64,000 nucleotides of DNA, taken from an uncultured Clostridia bacterium. GTDB lineage: Bacteria; Bacillota; Clostridia; Christensenellales; Borkfalkiaceae. Under the pieces are notes generated by a model, which searched no databases, was not told where the DNA came from, and saw only the letters and a program-made list of their open reading frames with translations. Below, piece by piece: positions 44,567 through 52,200 of the stretch. The position numbers and the translations under genes were made by a program. How positions within the stretch are numbered: the stretch's first letter is position 1; the number at the start of each line of letters is the position of its first letter. The stretch spans positions 1 through 64,000 of the forward strand of contig CALVZL010000021.1 in assembly GCA_944372525.1 (NCBI GenBank), given 5' to 3'.

Positions 44567-44977
44567 TTATAATCCTCCGTTCCTCTTTTTATTTTCTTTT
44601 TCGCGTCCGCGGCATTCCGCGCAGACGCCGATCAAGTCCACTTCCGCGCTCTCGATGAAAAACCCGTCTGCCCCTTCTCCGAAAGAGACAAATTCGGGCG
44701 AGAGCGGCACGTCGCGGATCGCTCCGCATACCCGGCAGCAGGCGTGTGCGTGCGGATTGGTGCGGAAATCGTAGCGGATGTCGCCGTCGCAAAACTGCAG
44801 GCGCATCGCTCGCCCTTCCCTCGCGAAGTTTCCGAGCACACGGAACACCGTGCCGCGGCTGATCGAAGCGTTTCTCTCATGCACATACTCGTACACCTCC
44901 GTCGCCGAAGGATGATCGAGCGCGCAAAGTGCTCCGTAAATCGTTTTTTTCTGCAACGTATTGCGTATCTGCACCAT
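44567..44977 (-). CDS. perR: PerR-like Fur family repressor
   Basis: 136-residue Fur-family regulator. The N-terminal winged helix includes [11 protein letters not shown] and the recognition segment [13 protein letters not shown]. The dimerisation domain has the metal-site sequence [12 protein letters not shown] and a second Cys pair (GVCAECRG) forming the structural zinc site. Assignment to PerR (peroxide sensing) rather than Fur is based on the rubrerythrin gene downstream. A 5-3-5 palindrome (44989-45001) lies between the -10 and the ATG, fit for autoregulation. GAGGTCGG precedes the start. Confidence 0.92.
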   Translation of the reverse strand: MVQIRNTLQKKTIYGALCALDHPSATEVYEYVHERNASISRGTVFRVLGNFAREGRAMRLQFCDGDIRYDFRTNPHAHACCRVCGAIRDVPLSPEFVSFGEGADGFFIESAEVDLIGVCAECRGREKENKKRNGGL

Positions 44978-44988
44978 CCGACCTCATT

Positions 44989-45001
44989 AACAAGATTTGT
45001 T
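44989..45001. promoter_or_regulatory. Candidate PerR operator
   Basis: AACAA-GAT-TTGTT, a perfect 5-bp dyad with a 3-bp centre, overlapping the predicted start of transcription of perR-rbr. It differs from the Bacillus PerR box in sequence, so the assignment is by position and symmetry. Confidence 0.5.
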
Positions 45002-45010
45002 CTCAATAAG

Positions 45011-45039
45011 AATATAGCACAAAAAAAGAAGCCTGTCAA
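45011..45039 (-). promoter_or_regulatory. Promoter of perR-rbr
   Basis: TTGACA (45039-45034), 17-nt spacer, TATATT (45016-45011). The -35 box is in the loop of the ruvX terminator. Confidence 0.88.
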
Positions 45040-45048
45040 GCTTCTTTT
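45024..45048 (-). terminator. Terminator of ruvX-DUF1292 enclosing the perR -35 box
   Basis: A perfect 9-bp stem (45040-45048 with 45024-45032) with a 7-nt loop TTGACAG, followed by a T run within the promoter spacer, 31 bp after the stop. Confidence 0.85.
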
Positions 45049-45078
45049 GTGAAAAATACAATTCTTTTTTCGGAAAAA

Positions 45079-45855
45079 TCAGTTCTCCTCCTCCGGCTCA
45101 AGCGCCGCAGCCTCGTCGGCGTCTTCGCTGTCGCCGTATTGATTGCAGAACTCCGCAAAGACCTCGTCGAGCAGGGCGTCGTCTTCGATGGTTTCCAGCC
45201 GCTCGTCCTCCTCCTTCCCGACGAGGTGAAAGGCCACAACCTCCTCCTCGTCTTCTTCCTCGGACTCCTCCGTCCGCTCCGGAGTAAAAAAGCAATACCA
45301 CTCTCCCTTGTACTCTATCGTACCGACATGTTCGTAGCGGAGAGTATTTCCGTCCTCGTCTACAAGCTCCACGACGTTATCGTCGTCGTAATCGTTGTAT
45401 TCTTCCTTCATGTTCATTTCTTTTTCTCCTTTTCCCGCCTTTGCGAGATATCCCTCCAGAATGTATGCCGCGGCGAGACTGTCGACCGCCTTCTTCGCCC
45501 GGTCTCTTTTCGTATCGACTCCTGCCGCGACGAGATCGCGGCGCGCTTCCCGCGTCGTATAGCGCTCATCCTCGGAAAAAACGGGCAATGCCGTCGTCTC
45601 CTTCAGTGCGGCAATGAACCGTTCGGTCTTGCGGGTCTGTGCGCTTGCGCTCCCGTCCGTATTGCAGGGAAGTCCGCAGACAATGCGTCCCGCGCCCTCT
45701 TCCTCCGCGATGCGGGCGACCGCCCGTACGTCCGCCTCAAAATCTCCCGTCCGGAAATAAGTTTTCCCCGGGATCGCGTACTCATTGAAGGGATCGCTGA
45801 CCGCAACGCCGATTCGTCGGTCTCCGATGTCAAATGCGATGATCCTGGAATACAT
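45079..45855 (-). CDS. ruvX: RuvX (YqgF) nuclease fused to a DUF1292 (YrzB-like) domain
   Basis: 258 residues. Residues 1-140 are the RNase H-fold YqgF/RuvX, implicated in Holliday junction resolution and 16S rRNA maturation, with AFDIGDRRIGVAVSDP, VCGLPCNTDGS and the acidic DSLAAAYILE. Residues 147-258 begin MNMKEEYNDYDDDNVVEL and are a DUF1292 domain with a long acidic tail. In Bacillus these are adjacent separate genes. Here the frame is continuous, but GGAG lies 8 nt before the internal ATG (45417), so a separate DUF1292 protein may also be made. The first ATG is 6 nt after the -10 box: probable leaderless mRNA. Confidence 0.9.
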   Translation of the reverse strand: MYSRIIAFDIGDRRIGVAVSDPFNEYAIPGKTYFRTGDFEADVRAVARIAEEEGAGRIVCGLPCNTDGSASAQTRKTERFIAALKETTALPVFSEDERYTTREARRDLVAAGVDTKRDRAKKAVDSLAAAYILEGYLAKAGKGEKEMNMKEEYNDYDDDNVVELVDEDGNTLRYEHVGTIEYKGEWYCFFTPERTEESEEEDEEEVVAFHLVGKEEDERLETIEDDALLDEVFAEFCNQYGDSEDADEAAALEPEEEN

Positions 45856-45861
45856 ACCCGC

Positions 45862-45890
45862 ATTTTATCATATTTGAAATGAGATGTAAA
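45862..45890 (-). promoter_or_regulatory. Promoter of ruvX (leaderless)
   Basis: TTTACA (45890-45885), 17-nt spacer, TAAAAT (45867-45862). The ruvX ATG begins 6 nt after the -10 box, where transcription should start. Confidence 0.8.
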
Positions 45891-45923
45891 GGAATTCCTT
45901 CGTCAAATTTGGACGAAAAAAGG

Positions 45924-45951
45924 AAAAACGCGGCAAAACCGCCGCGCTTTT
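45924..45951 (-). terminator. Terminator of the small membrane protein gene
   Basis: CGCGGC/GCCGCG stem (45941-45946 with 45929-45934) followed by TTTTT on the minus strand, starting almost at the stop codon. Confidence 0.8.
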
Positions 45952-45952
45952 C

Positions 45953-46156
45953 TCACTTCCCGCGATTCTTCTTTTCGGTCTGATCTTCTTGCGCCGTCTT
46001 CGGTTCGGCAAGCCGTTCGTCTACCATCTCGTTGACCTTGTCGATAAATTCCGCCTGGCTCTTTTTGACGAGCGACCGCATCTTGTAACTGTTGGCGACG
46101 AGCAGTGCGCCGCCGACCGCGCCGAAGACCAGTCCGAGACAAAACATTTTTTCCAT
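45953..46156 (-). CDS. Small single-pass membrane protein, unknown
   Basis: 67 residues. Residues 5-22 form a glycine-rich hydrophobic helix (FCLGLVFGAVGGALLVA), followed by a charged amphipathic helix with KKSQAEFIDKVNEMVDERLAE and a hydrophilic tail. The layout resembles YtxH-like small proteins, but the family motif is not clear. GGGAGGAATC precedes the ATG. It may be co-transcribed with the upstream tandem-repeat DNA-binding gene (66-bp gap). No function is proposed. Confidence 0.75.
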   Translation of the reverse strand: MEKMFCLGLVFGAVGGALLVANSYKMRSLVKKSQAEFIDKVNEMVDERLAEPKTAQEDQTEKKNRGK

Positions 46157-46222
46157 GATTCCTCCCGACGGGCGCGAAATTTTCGCTTCCCGTCATCCTC
46201 ATTTTGTGAAAAAATCCGAACG

Positions 46223-46795
46223 TTATGCCTTCTTTTCCCTGCGTAATTTTTCCAGCTCTGCGCGGAGAAATTCGTTCTCCCTCCGCAGATCGAGGGCGAT
46301 ACGGGAGTAGAGGGCGTCGATCTCCCGCTCGATCTTTTTTTGCAAAAAGTCCGCCTCCGCGGGAAATCCCAGATCCTGTGCGATGCGGGCGATGCGCTCG
46401 GGCTGCTTTTTAAGCAGGTTGCGGTATTTGTTCTGCATCCTCAGCATGAGCTTTTCGTCTCCGTTTGCCAGATTGACGATCGCGCGGCGCACCGAACAGC
46501 CCCGCTGTTTTTCGAGCAAAATCTTTCGGATCAGCTCGTCTGTCTCCTCCTCCGTAAAGGGGCGGATGGTTCCCGCCCGCAGCTCCTTCCCTTCGAGCAG
46601 TTTATCCACGCGATCATCTCCGCGTGATTTGAGAAGGGCGTAATAGTAGTTGCGCACGCTTCCCTTTGCCCGACTGTGCTCTCTGCCGTACGCTTCAAAG
46701 AGATAAGAAAGTGTCTTGCCTGCGTCCCGGCCCGTGCAGATATATTGAATGAGCCCTGTCGCCTCTTCTTCGGTATATCCGTTGATCTTATTCAT
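46223..46795 (-). CDS. Predicted DNA-binding protein with tandem Myb/SANT-like repeats
   Basis: 190 residues, not assigned to a named family. Residues 6-57 (YTEEEATGLIQYI...VRNYYYALLK) and 78-131 (FTEEETDELIRKI...MQNKYRNLLKK) are similar to one another: each starts [YF]TEEE, and ends in N-[YK]-[YR]-x-x-L-L-K. This resembles duplicated Myb/SANT-type helix-turn-helix units such as in RsfA-like proteins. Residues 145-190 form a predicted coiled coil ending in Lys/Arg-rich sequence, fit for dimerisation. GAGAGGAGGTAATCT precedes the ATG. It is divergent from the 46861 gene, which could be a target. Confidence 0.7.
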   Translation of the reverse strand: MNKINGYTEEEATGLIQYICTGRDAGKTLSYLFEAYGREHSRAKGSVRNYYYALLKSRGDDRVDKLLEGKELRAGTIRPFTEEETDELIRKILLEKQRGCSVRRAIVNLANGDEKLMLRMQNKYRNLLKKQPERIARIAQDLGFPAEADFLQKKIEREIDALYSRIALDLRRENEFLRAELEKLRREKKA

Positions 46796-46860
46796 AGATT
46801 ACCTCCTCTCTTCGGCAAAATTGTTGACATAATTTTATCCGTTTATGCATCTAATTCACC

Positions 46861-47763
46861 ATGAGAATTGTTTTTTTGGCAGAACGCGAATGTTCGCTGA
46901 CTGCGGGCGGCGTTCTGCTCGGCATGATCGACGGATTCTGCCGCAGCGCGGAGATCTGTCCCTCCGACGGCGTATTCTTCGAGATCGCTCCGCGCGAAGA
47001 CTTTCTGCCCGTCCGCTTTCGTCTGGACGAGAAATTTCTGCTCGATCCGCCGCCGCACATCCGCCTGTATTTTTCCGGGGACGCCGTCGCCGTATATGCC
47101 TGCGAGTTTGTGCGTGCCGATCAGAGTCTGCGGATCGTACGGCAAGAACGGATCGGCGGCGCACTGCTTACGCTGACCGTACAGGGAAAAGTCCAGCTCA
47201 ATCTCGAGACAGAAAAGGGCTTTTTCCTCGTCCCCTTGCCCGACGCCTTCGAGGACGCCTCTTTTACCGCGCACGGAAACCATTTCCTGCTCAAAGGCGC
47301 CGATGCCTTCGCCCTTGTGGACCGTGCGGGAAAAATTCTGCTCCTCTCCGAAGGAAGAATTCTCTCCGAGGGGGAACCGCTCGAAGGGGAAATCGATTTC
47401 CGAGACAGCCGCGGTCATACCGCGCGCTGCACCTGGCAGGACGGCGTCCTTCTTTCCTGTTCCATCCGCGCAGCGCGGGAAGTGACGGAAACAACGCTCG
47501 CCCTCGCACTTTTCGAGAGCGTATTGATCGGCGCAGACTGCGGGGAATATCTTTCGGAGCCGCTGCGGGAAAAGGCAGACTCCCTGCGGGATTTTCTCGG
47601 AGACTTTCTTTCCGTCGTTCTCACCGATGCTCCCGACGTGGCGGGACTTGTCTACCGCCGAAAAGAACGGATCTTCGACGTGCGTTATTTTCGGATCGAA
47701 CAAACAGAGGGAAAAATCTCCAACATCCTTCCCCTCGAAGAGGACATCCCGCCCGCTCTCTGA
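46861..47763 (+). CDS. Conserved-looking protein of unknown function
   Basis: 300 residues on the plus strand, opposite to its neighbours. No signal peptide or transmembrane helix. The sequence is beta-rich for the first ~190 residues (many alternating hydrophobics, e.g. IRLYFSGDAVAVYACEF) and more helical toward the C-terminus (TTLALALFESVLIGADC, LREKADSLRDFLGDFL). No motif is recognised. The ATG has no Shine-Dalgarno; TCTAAT lies 5 nt upstream, so this could be another leaderless gene, though no -35 sits at the right distance (TTGACA at 46824-46829 is 20 nt from it). Divergent from the tandem-repeat regulator candidate. Confidence 0.75.
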   Translation: MRIVFLAERECSLTAGGVLLGMIDGFCRSAEICPSDGVFFEIAPREDFLPVRFRLDEKFLLDPPPHIRLYFSGDAVAVYACEFVRADQSLRIVRQERIGGALLTLTVQGKVQLNLETEKGFFLVPLPDAFEDASFTAHGNHFLLKGADAFALVDRAGKILLLSEGRILSEGEPLEGEIDFRDSRGHTARCTWQDGVLLSCSIRAAREVTETTLALALFESVLIGADCGEYLSEPLREKADSLRDFLGDFLSVVLTDAPDVAGLVYRRKERIFDVRYFRIEQTEGKISNILPLEEDIPPAL

Positions 47764-47897
47764 ATTGCACGCCATTGCACGCCTCTGTGTTCGCCCGTGC
47801 GCTCGGCGGCGGCCGACTGCCGCGCGCATCGAACCGCAAAAGGCTGATTTCCCCGCTCCTTTTTTCCGTCCGGCGGACGAAAGAGCTTTCTTTGTTA

Positions 47898-47929
47898 AAA
47901 AAACATCCACGCGCAAAGTGCGTGGTGTT
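47898..47929 (-). terminator. Orphan minus-strand terminator
   Basis: A 9-bp stem with one bulged base (47921-47929 with 47904-47913), 7-nt loop and seven Ts on the minus strand. It could also end the plus-strand gene stopping at 47763, but the plus-side tail (TTTCATTTTC) is weaker. Confidence 0.75.
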
Positions 47930-48151
47930 TCATTTTCAGACAGTCAGCCTCGTGTTGCCTGCGCGTGCGAGCCGTACGAAACGCCCCTCGGCCGCGCGGC
48001 GCTTCCCCTTGCCCTCATCCGCGGGTTTCTCCCATGTCTGTCGTGCTGTGTCAACGGTTGTTCCGCTTTTCTTGCAATTTCCTGATTCTCTTCCGCTCTG
48101 TTTTCTCTTTTTGCCTTATCTTCCCCGCTCTTCATTCCCTTCTTCGCGGAA

Positions 48152-48187
48152 AAAACCCGCCTGAGCCGCGAACGATCCGCGGGTTTT
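48152..48187. terminator. Second hairpin downstream of the cyclophilin-like gene
   Basis: AAAACCCGC (48152-48160) pairs with GCGGGTTTT (48179-48187); A/T runs on both sides make it a possible bidirectional terminator. Confidence 0.6.
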
Positions 48188-48192
48188 CCGAT

Positions 48193-48220
48193 AAAAAAAG
48201 CAGGGCACGCCCTGCTTTTT
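48193..48220 (-). terminator. Terminator of the cyclophilin-like lipoprotein gene
   Basis: An 11-bp perfect stem centred on a CACG loop with a T-rich tail on the minus strand, about 10 bp after the stop. Confidence 0.9.
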
Positions 48221-48230
48221 CCGAAAGATC

Positions 48231-49127
48231 TCAGTATTTGTTCACTACGACGGATTTGATGACGATGGGTTCGACGGGTACATTGTAAGTCGCGGAAATT
48301 CTGTCATTGACAACTTGCTCAAAATAATCGTACTCGTTGACGTACACTTTCGTCTCTTTATAGAAATCCGACTCCTCTGTCAGCGTGTCGATATAATCGT
48401 TGATCGCGTCCAGAAGTTCCTGCATCTGAGAATAGTCGCTCGTCGTACCGAAGACGCTGTACTTCTCGTCGAGCTCGGTCCGTGTTCCCGAACCCGTAAA
48501 GGTGTAGAACATGGAGGTCGCGCAATTATATTTGTAATAGTCGCCGTCCTGCAGCGCGTCGCCCTCGTTGTTGTCGCCGCCGTCCGCGCGCACCGTGCGC
48601 ACCCTGCCCGAAAAGCTCCCCTTGTCCGTATAGTACATGACAAGCGCGCCCTGCGTATGGGAAAGCGTCTTGGTATTCGGTTCCACGCCGTTTTTGCTGA
48701 ACTCTCCGTGCACGGTATAAAGTCCCTCATACTCGCCGGGAGCCGTCTCCGCAAAGACCGTCTGCGTAAAGGAATTTCCCTCGCTCTCCAGACGGCGGAC
48801 TTCGCTCAGATAGTCTTTCTCGACGATCTCGCCCGTACTCTCGTCATAGACATAAGCGCCCCCGTAGAGGAAAAATCCGCTCGACTGATAGTCGTGGATG
48901 CAAGTTCCGTCGTAATAGCCGGCATCCGCCAACTCGATAAAATGCTGCACCGTCTGCGGCGAACCTTTGCGGGAAAGCGTATAATCCACTTCGTAATCTT
49001 TGCCTAAAAAGGTGTATGTGATGGTGATCTCCGGAGAGTCGGTATCGCACGCGGCAAACGCGACCAGCGCCGCCGCAGAAAGGATCGTCGCCGACACGAC
49101 CGAAAAGAAACGGTGAATCTTTTTCAC
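48231..49127 (-). CDS. Cyclophilin-like lipoprotein, probably inactive as an isomerase
   Basis: 298 residues from a GTG at 49127, preceded by AGGAGGTTTATCC. Signal peptide with lipobox FAAC. The folded part resembles cyclophilin-type peptidyl-prolyl isomerases: TVQHFIELADAGYYDGTCIH (truncated here) corresponds to the V-x-N-F-x-x-L-x-x-x-G-Y-Y-D-G-x-x-F-H-R segment, but the catalytic Arg position reads Asp (IHDYQSSGFF). The next conserved segment (Q-G-G-D) reads LYGG. Acidic Asp/Tyr-rich loops and a C-terminal helix follow. It may be a chaperone-like or binding relative. Confidence 0.78.
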   Translation of the reverse strand: MKKIHRFFSVVSATILSAAALVAFAACDTDSPEITITYTFLGKDYEVDYTLSRKGSPQTVQHFIELADAGYYDGTCIHDYQSSGFFLYGGAYVYDESTGEIVEKDYLSEVRRLESEGNSFTQTVFAETAPGEYEGLYTVHGEFSKNGVEPNTKTLSHTQGALVMYYTDKGSFSGRVRTVRADGGDNNEGDALQDGDYYKYNCATSMFYTFTGSGTRTELDEKYSVFGTTSDYSQMQELLDAINDYIDTLTEESDFYKETKVYVNEYDYFEQVVNDRISATYNVPVEPIVIKSVVVNKY

Positions 49128-49152
49128 GGATAAACCTCCTTGTTTCTCCTTT

Positions 49153-49181
49153 ATTTTACCCGTAATTTTCCTATCCGTCAA
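49153..49181 (-). promoter_or_regulatory. Promoter of the cyclophilin-like lipoprotein gene
   Basis: TTGACG (49181-49176), 17-nt spacer, TAAAAT (49158-49153). Confidence 0.82.
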
Positions 49182-49230
49182 GCGCTTTTCCTTAAAATCC
49201 TGTGAAATTTCCCAAATGGAGCAGAAACAA

Positions 49231-49260
49231 ACAGATCCCGCGACAATCCGCGGGATCTGT
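49231..49260 (-). terminator. Terminator of the 1081-residue lipoprotein gene
   Basis: A 12-bp perfect stem (49249-49260 with 49231-49242), 6-nt loop, followed by TTGTTTC on the minus strand. Confidence 0.85.
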
Positions 49261-49276
49261 ATTTTTCCGTTCTTAG

Positions 49277-52200
49277 TCAGTCTTCAGTCGGCTGATTGAG
49301 CGCCTCGTATGCCTTCGCATAGTATTCGTATACGGAAGCGACCGCATTGAAGGACTCCAGATCCGCTCCCGAAAGCGCCTTGTAGGCCGCCGTCATCTGA
49401 TCCATCGCCAGCTTGAACAGCATCTCATAGGACGCGCCGCTGGAATTGCTTCCGGTCGGACTTTTGATGTAATTCACATACGCCGTTTCCGCCGCCGTCA
49501 GAAGTTTCAGTGCCGCCGCCGCGGATGCCGTCATCGTCTCGGACAAAATCTCATTCAATCCGCCGTGATACATCTCCAGACCGCCAATCACACTGAACAG
49601 CACTTTTTCATCGTCGCTCAGCTGAAGGAAGTCGTTCATCATGGCGATCGCCTTCTGCGCGTCGTTGTATTCGGGCACGTTCTCGAACAGGGAGGTATAT
49701 GTGCCATACACATATGCCCAGATGGCATAATTCGCCTTGCTCATGAACTCGGGCAGCGCCGTGCCCTCATAGAGTTCCCACAACGTATACGTTACGGAGC
49801 TCTTGGTGATGGAAAGGCCGGTCATATAGGCCGCATACTGATTGCGTGCATAGTAGAACGCCGAATCCATCGACCAGTCGGTGTCTTTGAACACCTCATA
49901 TTTTTCATAATAGTACGCCTTCACGATCTCCGCGGGAGCATTCTCGAGAATATATGCCGATATGCTCTTCGCTTCCTCAAAGGCGGAAATAAGCGCGGCG
50001 TAGGTCTGCAGTTTATACGTATTGATCAGCACGTATGCGACGTTCACCTGCGAGATCGCCTGCCCGAGCGCCTTGAAATCATCCGCCCAATCGCCGAGAT
50101 CGGTCACTGTGCCCGACTCCACGTACTTTGCTCCGATTTCCGTATATTTGCTATAGAACCCGCCCAGATACTGGTCGAACGTCGCCCTGTCCTCTGCAGA
50201 AAGCGTCTCGTATGCGGTCTTTGCCAAAGCAAGGTGTTCCTTAAACGCATCGATCGCCGACGTCGCAGTCTCGCCGCTCGAAACACGGTAGCGCGCGAAA
50301 TCTTCGAGCGCAAGCAACAGATTACGGAATACGGTGACGGAAGCCTCCGGAATCACACTCTCATAATAAGTCGAAATCCAGCCCGCAAAAATCGTATAGA
50401 CGGCGCTCGAACAATCCAGCGCATATTTGGGAATTCCGAGCGCATAGACCACATTCATCGACTTGAGGAAGGCATACTGCGCGGTCGGCGCAAGGTCGAC
50501 AAACGCCGCAAACAGCCCCTCGATCTCCTGCGCATACTCTTGGCTCTTCATATAATCCGCGTCTTCGATGAAGTGTTTCATGACCGCAAGATACTGAGAC
50601 CAGATCGCCTTGAATTGCGCCTCGCCAAGCATTGCGCCCGAGTTGTAATAATACCCGCCGTAGGGGAACCCGAAGCCGGAAGTCCCCTTCATCGTATCAA
50701 GATAGCGGAAGACTGTGGCAAAAGGCACGGAAGCGGCTTCTCCGCCGATCGTGAGCAACCCGTCGAAGGTCAGCGTCTCATAGAAATCGGCATACATCTC
50801 ATCCTCGCCGCCGGAAACCGCCGCCGCGATCTCCCGTGCGTTGTTGTAATAGTACATGAAATATGTCGAATCCACCCTTGCAAGACTGCCCATATACGAA
50901 ATTTCCGTCATGGCGTTGATCAGGGAAACGTACAGATCCTGCAGCGAACCGGGCAGATAGATGTTCTGCAAAGAAGCGATCGCCTCTTCGTTGTCCGTCA
51001 GGTAATAATAGCGATAAAGGATCTCAAAGAAATCGTCGTTCGCTCTCCAGGAAGAGACGACCGAATGCATGCCGCGGAACGCCGACGTCCGGTTGTTCGC
51101 ATAAGCGCCTGAAGTAATCATTTCCAACGCACTTTCGATCGCCGTATCGTAAGCGCTCAGCCCCTCTGCCGTCCAGTCGGCGGGGACGGGCTCCAGCGTA
51201 GCGTAAAGACGGAGCATGTAATCGATCTGATCCAGCACAACGCTGAAATTGACGGGATCGTATACGTCGGAGAGATAGTCTTCCAGCGTCGTCTCCCCCT
51301 GCATCACGGTCGTCGCATATTCATCGCGCAGAGAAACAAGCCACTCGGAGAGCGCAACAAACGCATTGTCCTCCTGAGCCAGCTTTTCATAGTCTGCTTT
51401 CACCGCCTCGTAGCTCGTGCAGGTGAACATCATCGTTCCGCCCGTCACGGAAAAGGTATTCTCATATTCCTCGACGAGCGCAGCCCACTGCCCGAGCCCG
51501 TACACCGCCGCGGTCCGTACGAAATCGCTTACCGCTTCGGCAGAGATGTATGTGCGCTCTTCGGTATCCAATCCCGCATAGAGATCGACCGTTTCGCGCG
51601 CGAGCTCGCCCTGTTCCTGCGTCACGACGGGAAGCTCGCTGCCCGACCAGTCGATCGCCGAAAGCGTTTCGACGTTGTGCAAAATCTGCGTCACGTCGCT
51701 GTATGTAACCTGAATCTGATATTCGTAAGAAACTCCGCTGTAAGTGATCGTAACCGTCTGAACAAGCGGGGTCTCCCGATTCGCTTCCGTTGCGGCGCTC
51801 GGATCGAATCCGCTGATCATCTCTTCCGTGATCTCGTCTTCGCCGACATAACGCGTCAGCTTTCCGCCGTTTCCGGACAGAGCGAGATAACAGCCCGAGA
51901 TGTCGAGTTCCGTCTCATGGCTTTGATAAGCGCGCTTGCTCGGTCCGTGAAAGTCCGTCTCGTCGATCGCGTAGATGTTGACGGGGAACTGACCCGTATA
52001 ACTGACGCTCCCCGAGTTGTACTGCACGGTGACCATCCGTCCGGTCGCGGCAGAAGACGAATCAAAGTTCTCCAGCGTCACCGTGGAATCGCTCAGTTGC
52101 GCCGTAAAATAAGAACCGTCGTCGTTGACGATGCGGATCCTTCCCTTCGACGTATCAAAGGACTCCCCGACCAGATAATCCGAAGTGTAATTTTCCGCCG

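Larger units (their letters stand above)
47764..48230. other. Gene-free tract with an orphan minus-strand terminator
   Basis: About 470 bp. It holds a hairpin with a seven-T tail on the minus strand (47898-47930) with no minus-strand coding gene between it and the next terminators, then a tract purine-rich on the minus strand (48060-48150), a second hairpin (48152-48187) and the terminator of the cyclophilin-like gene (48193-48220). A small noncoding RNA on the minus strand is possible; I do not recognise it. Confidence 0.45.

Noticed and set aside
47764..48190. tmRNA, 6S, SRP or RNase P RNA in the gene-free tracts
   Set aside because: I looked for their conserved cores (for example the GGTAAC SRP loop or RNase P motifs) and did not find them.
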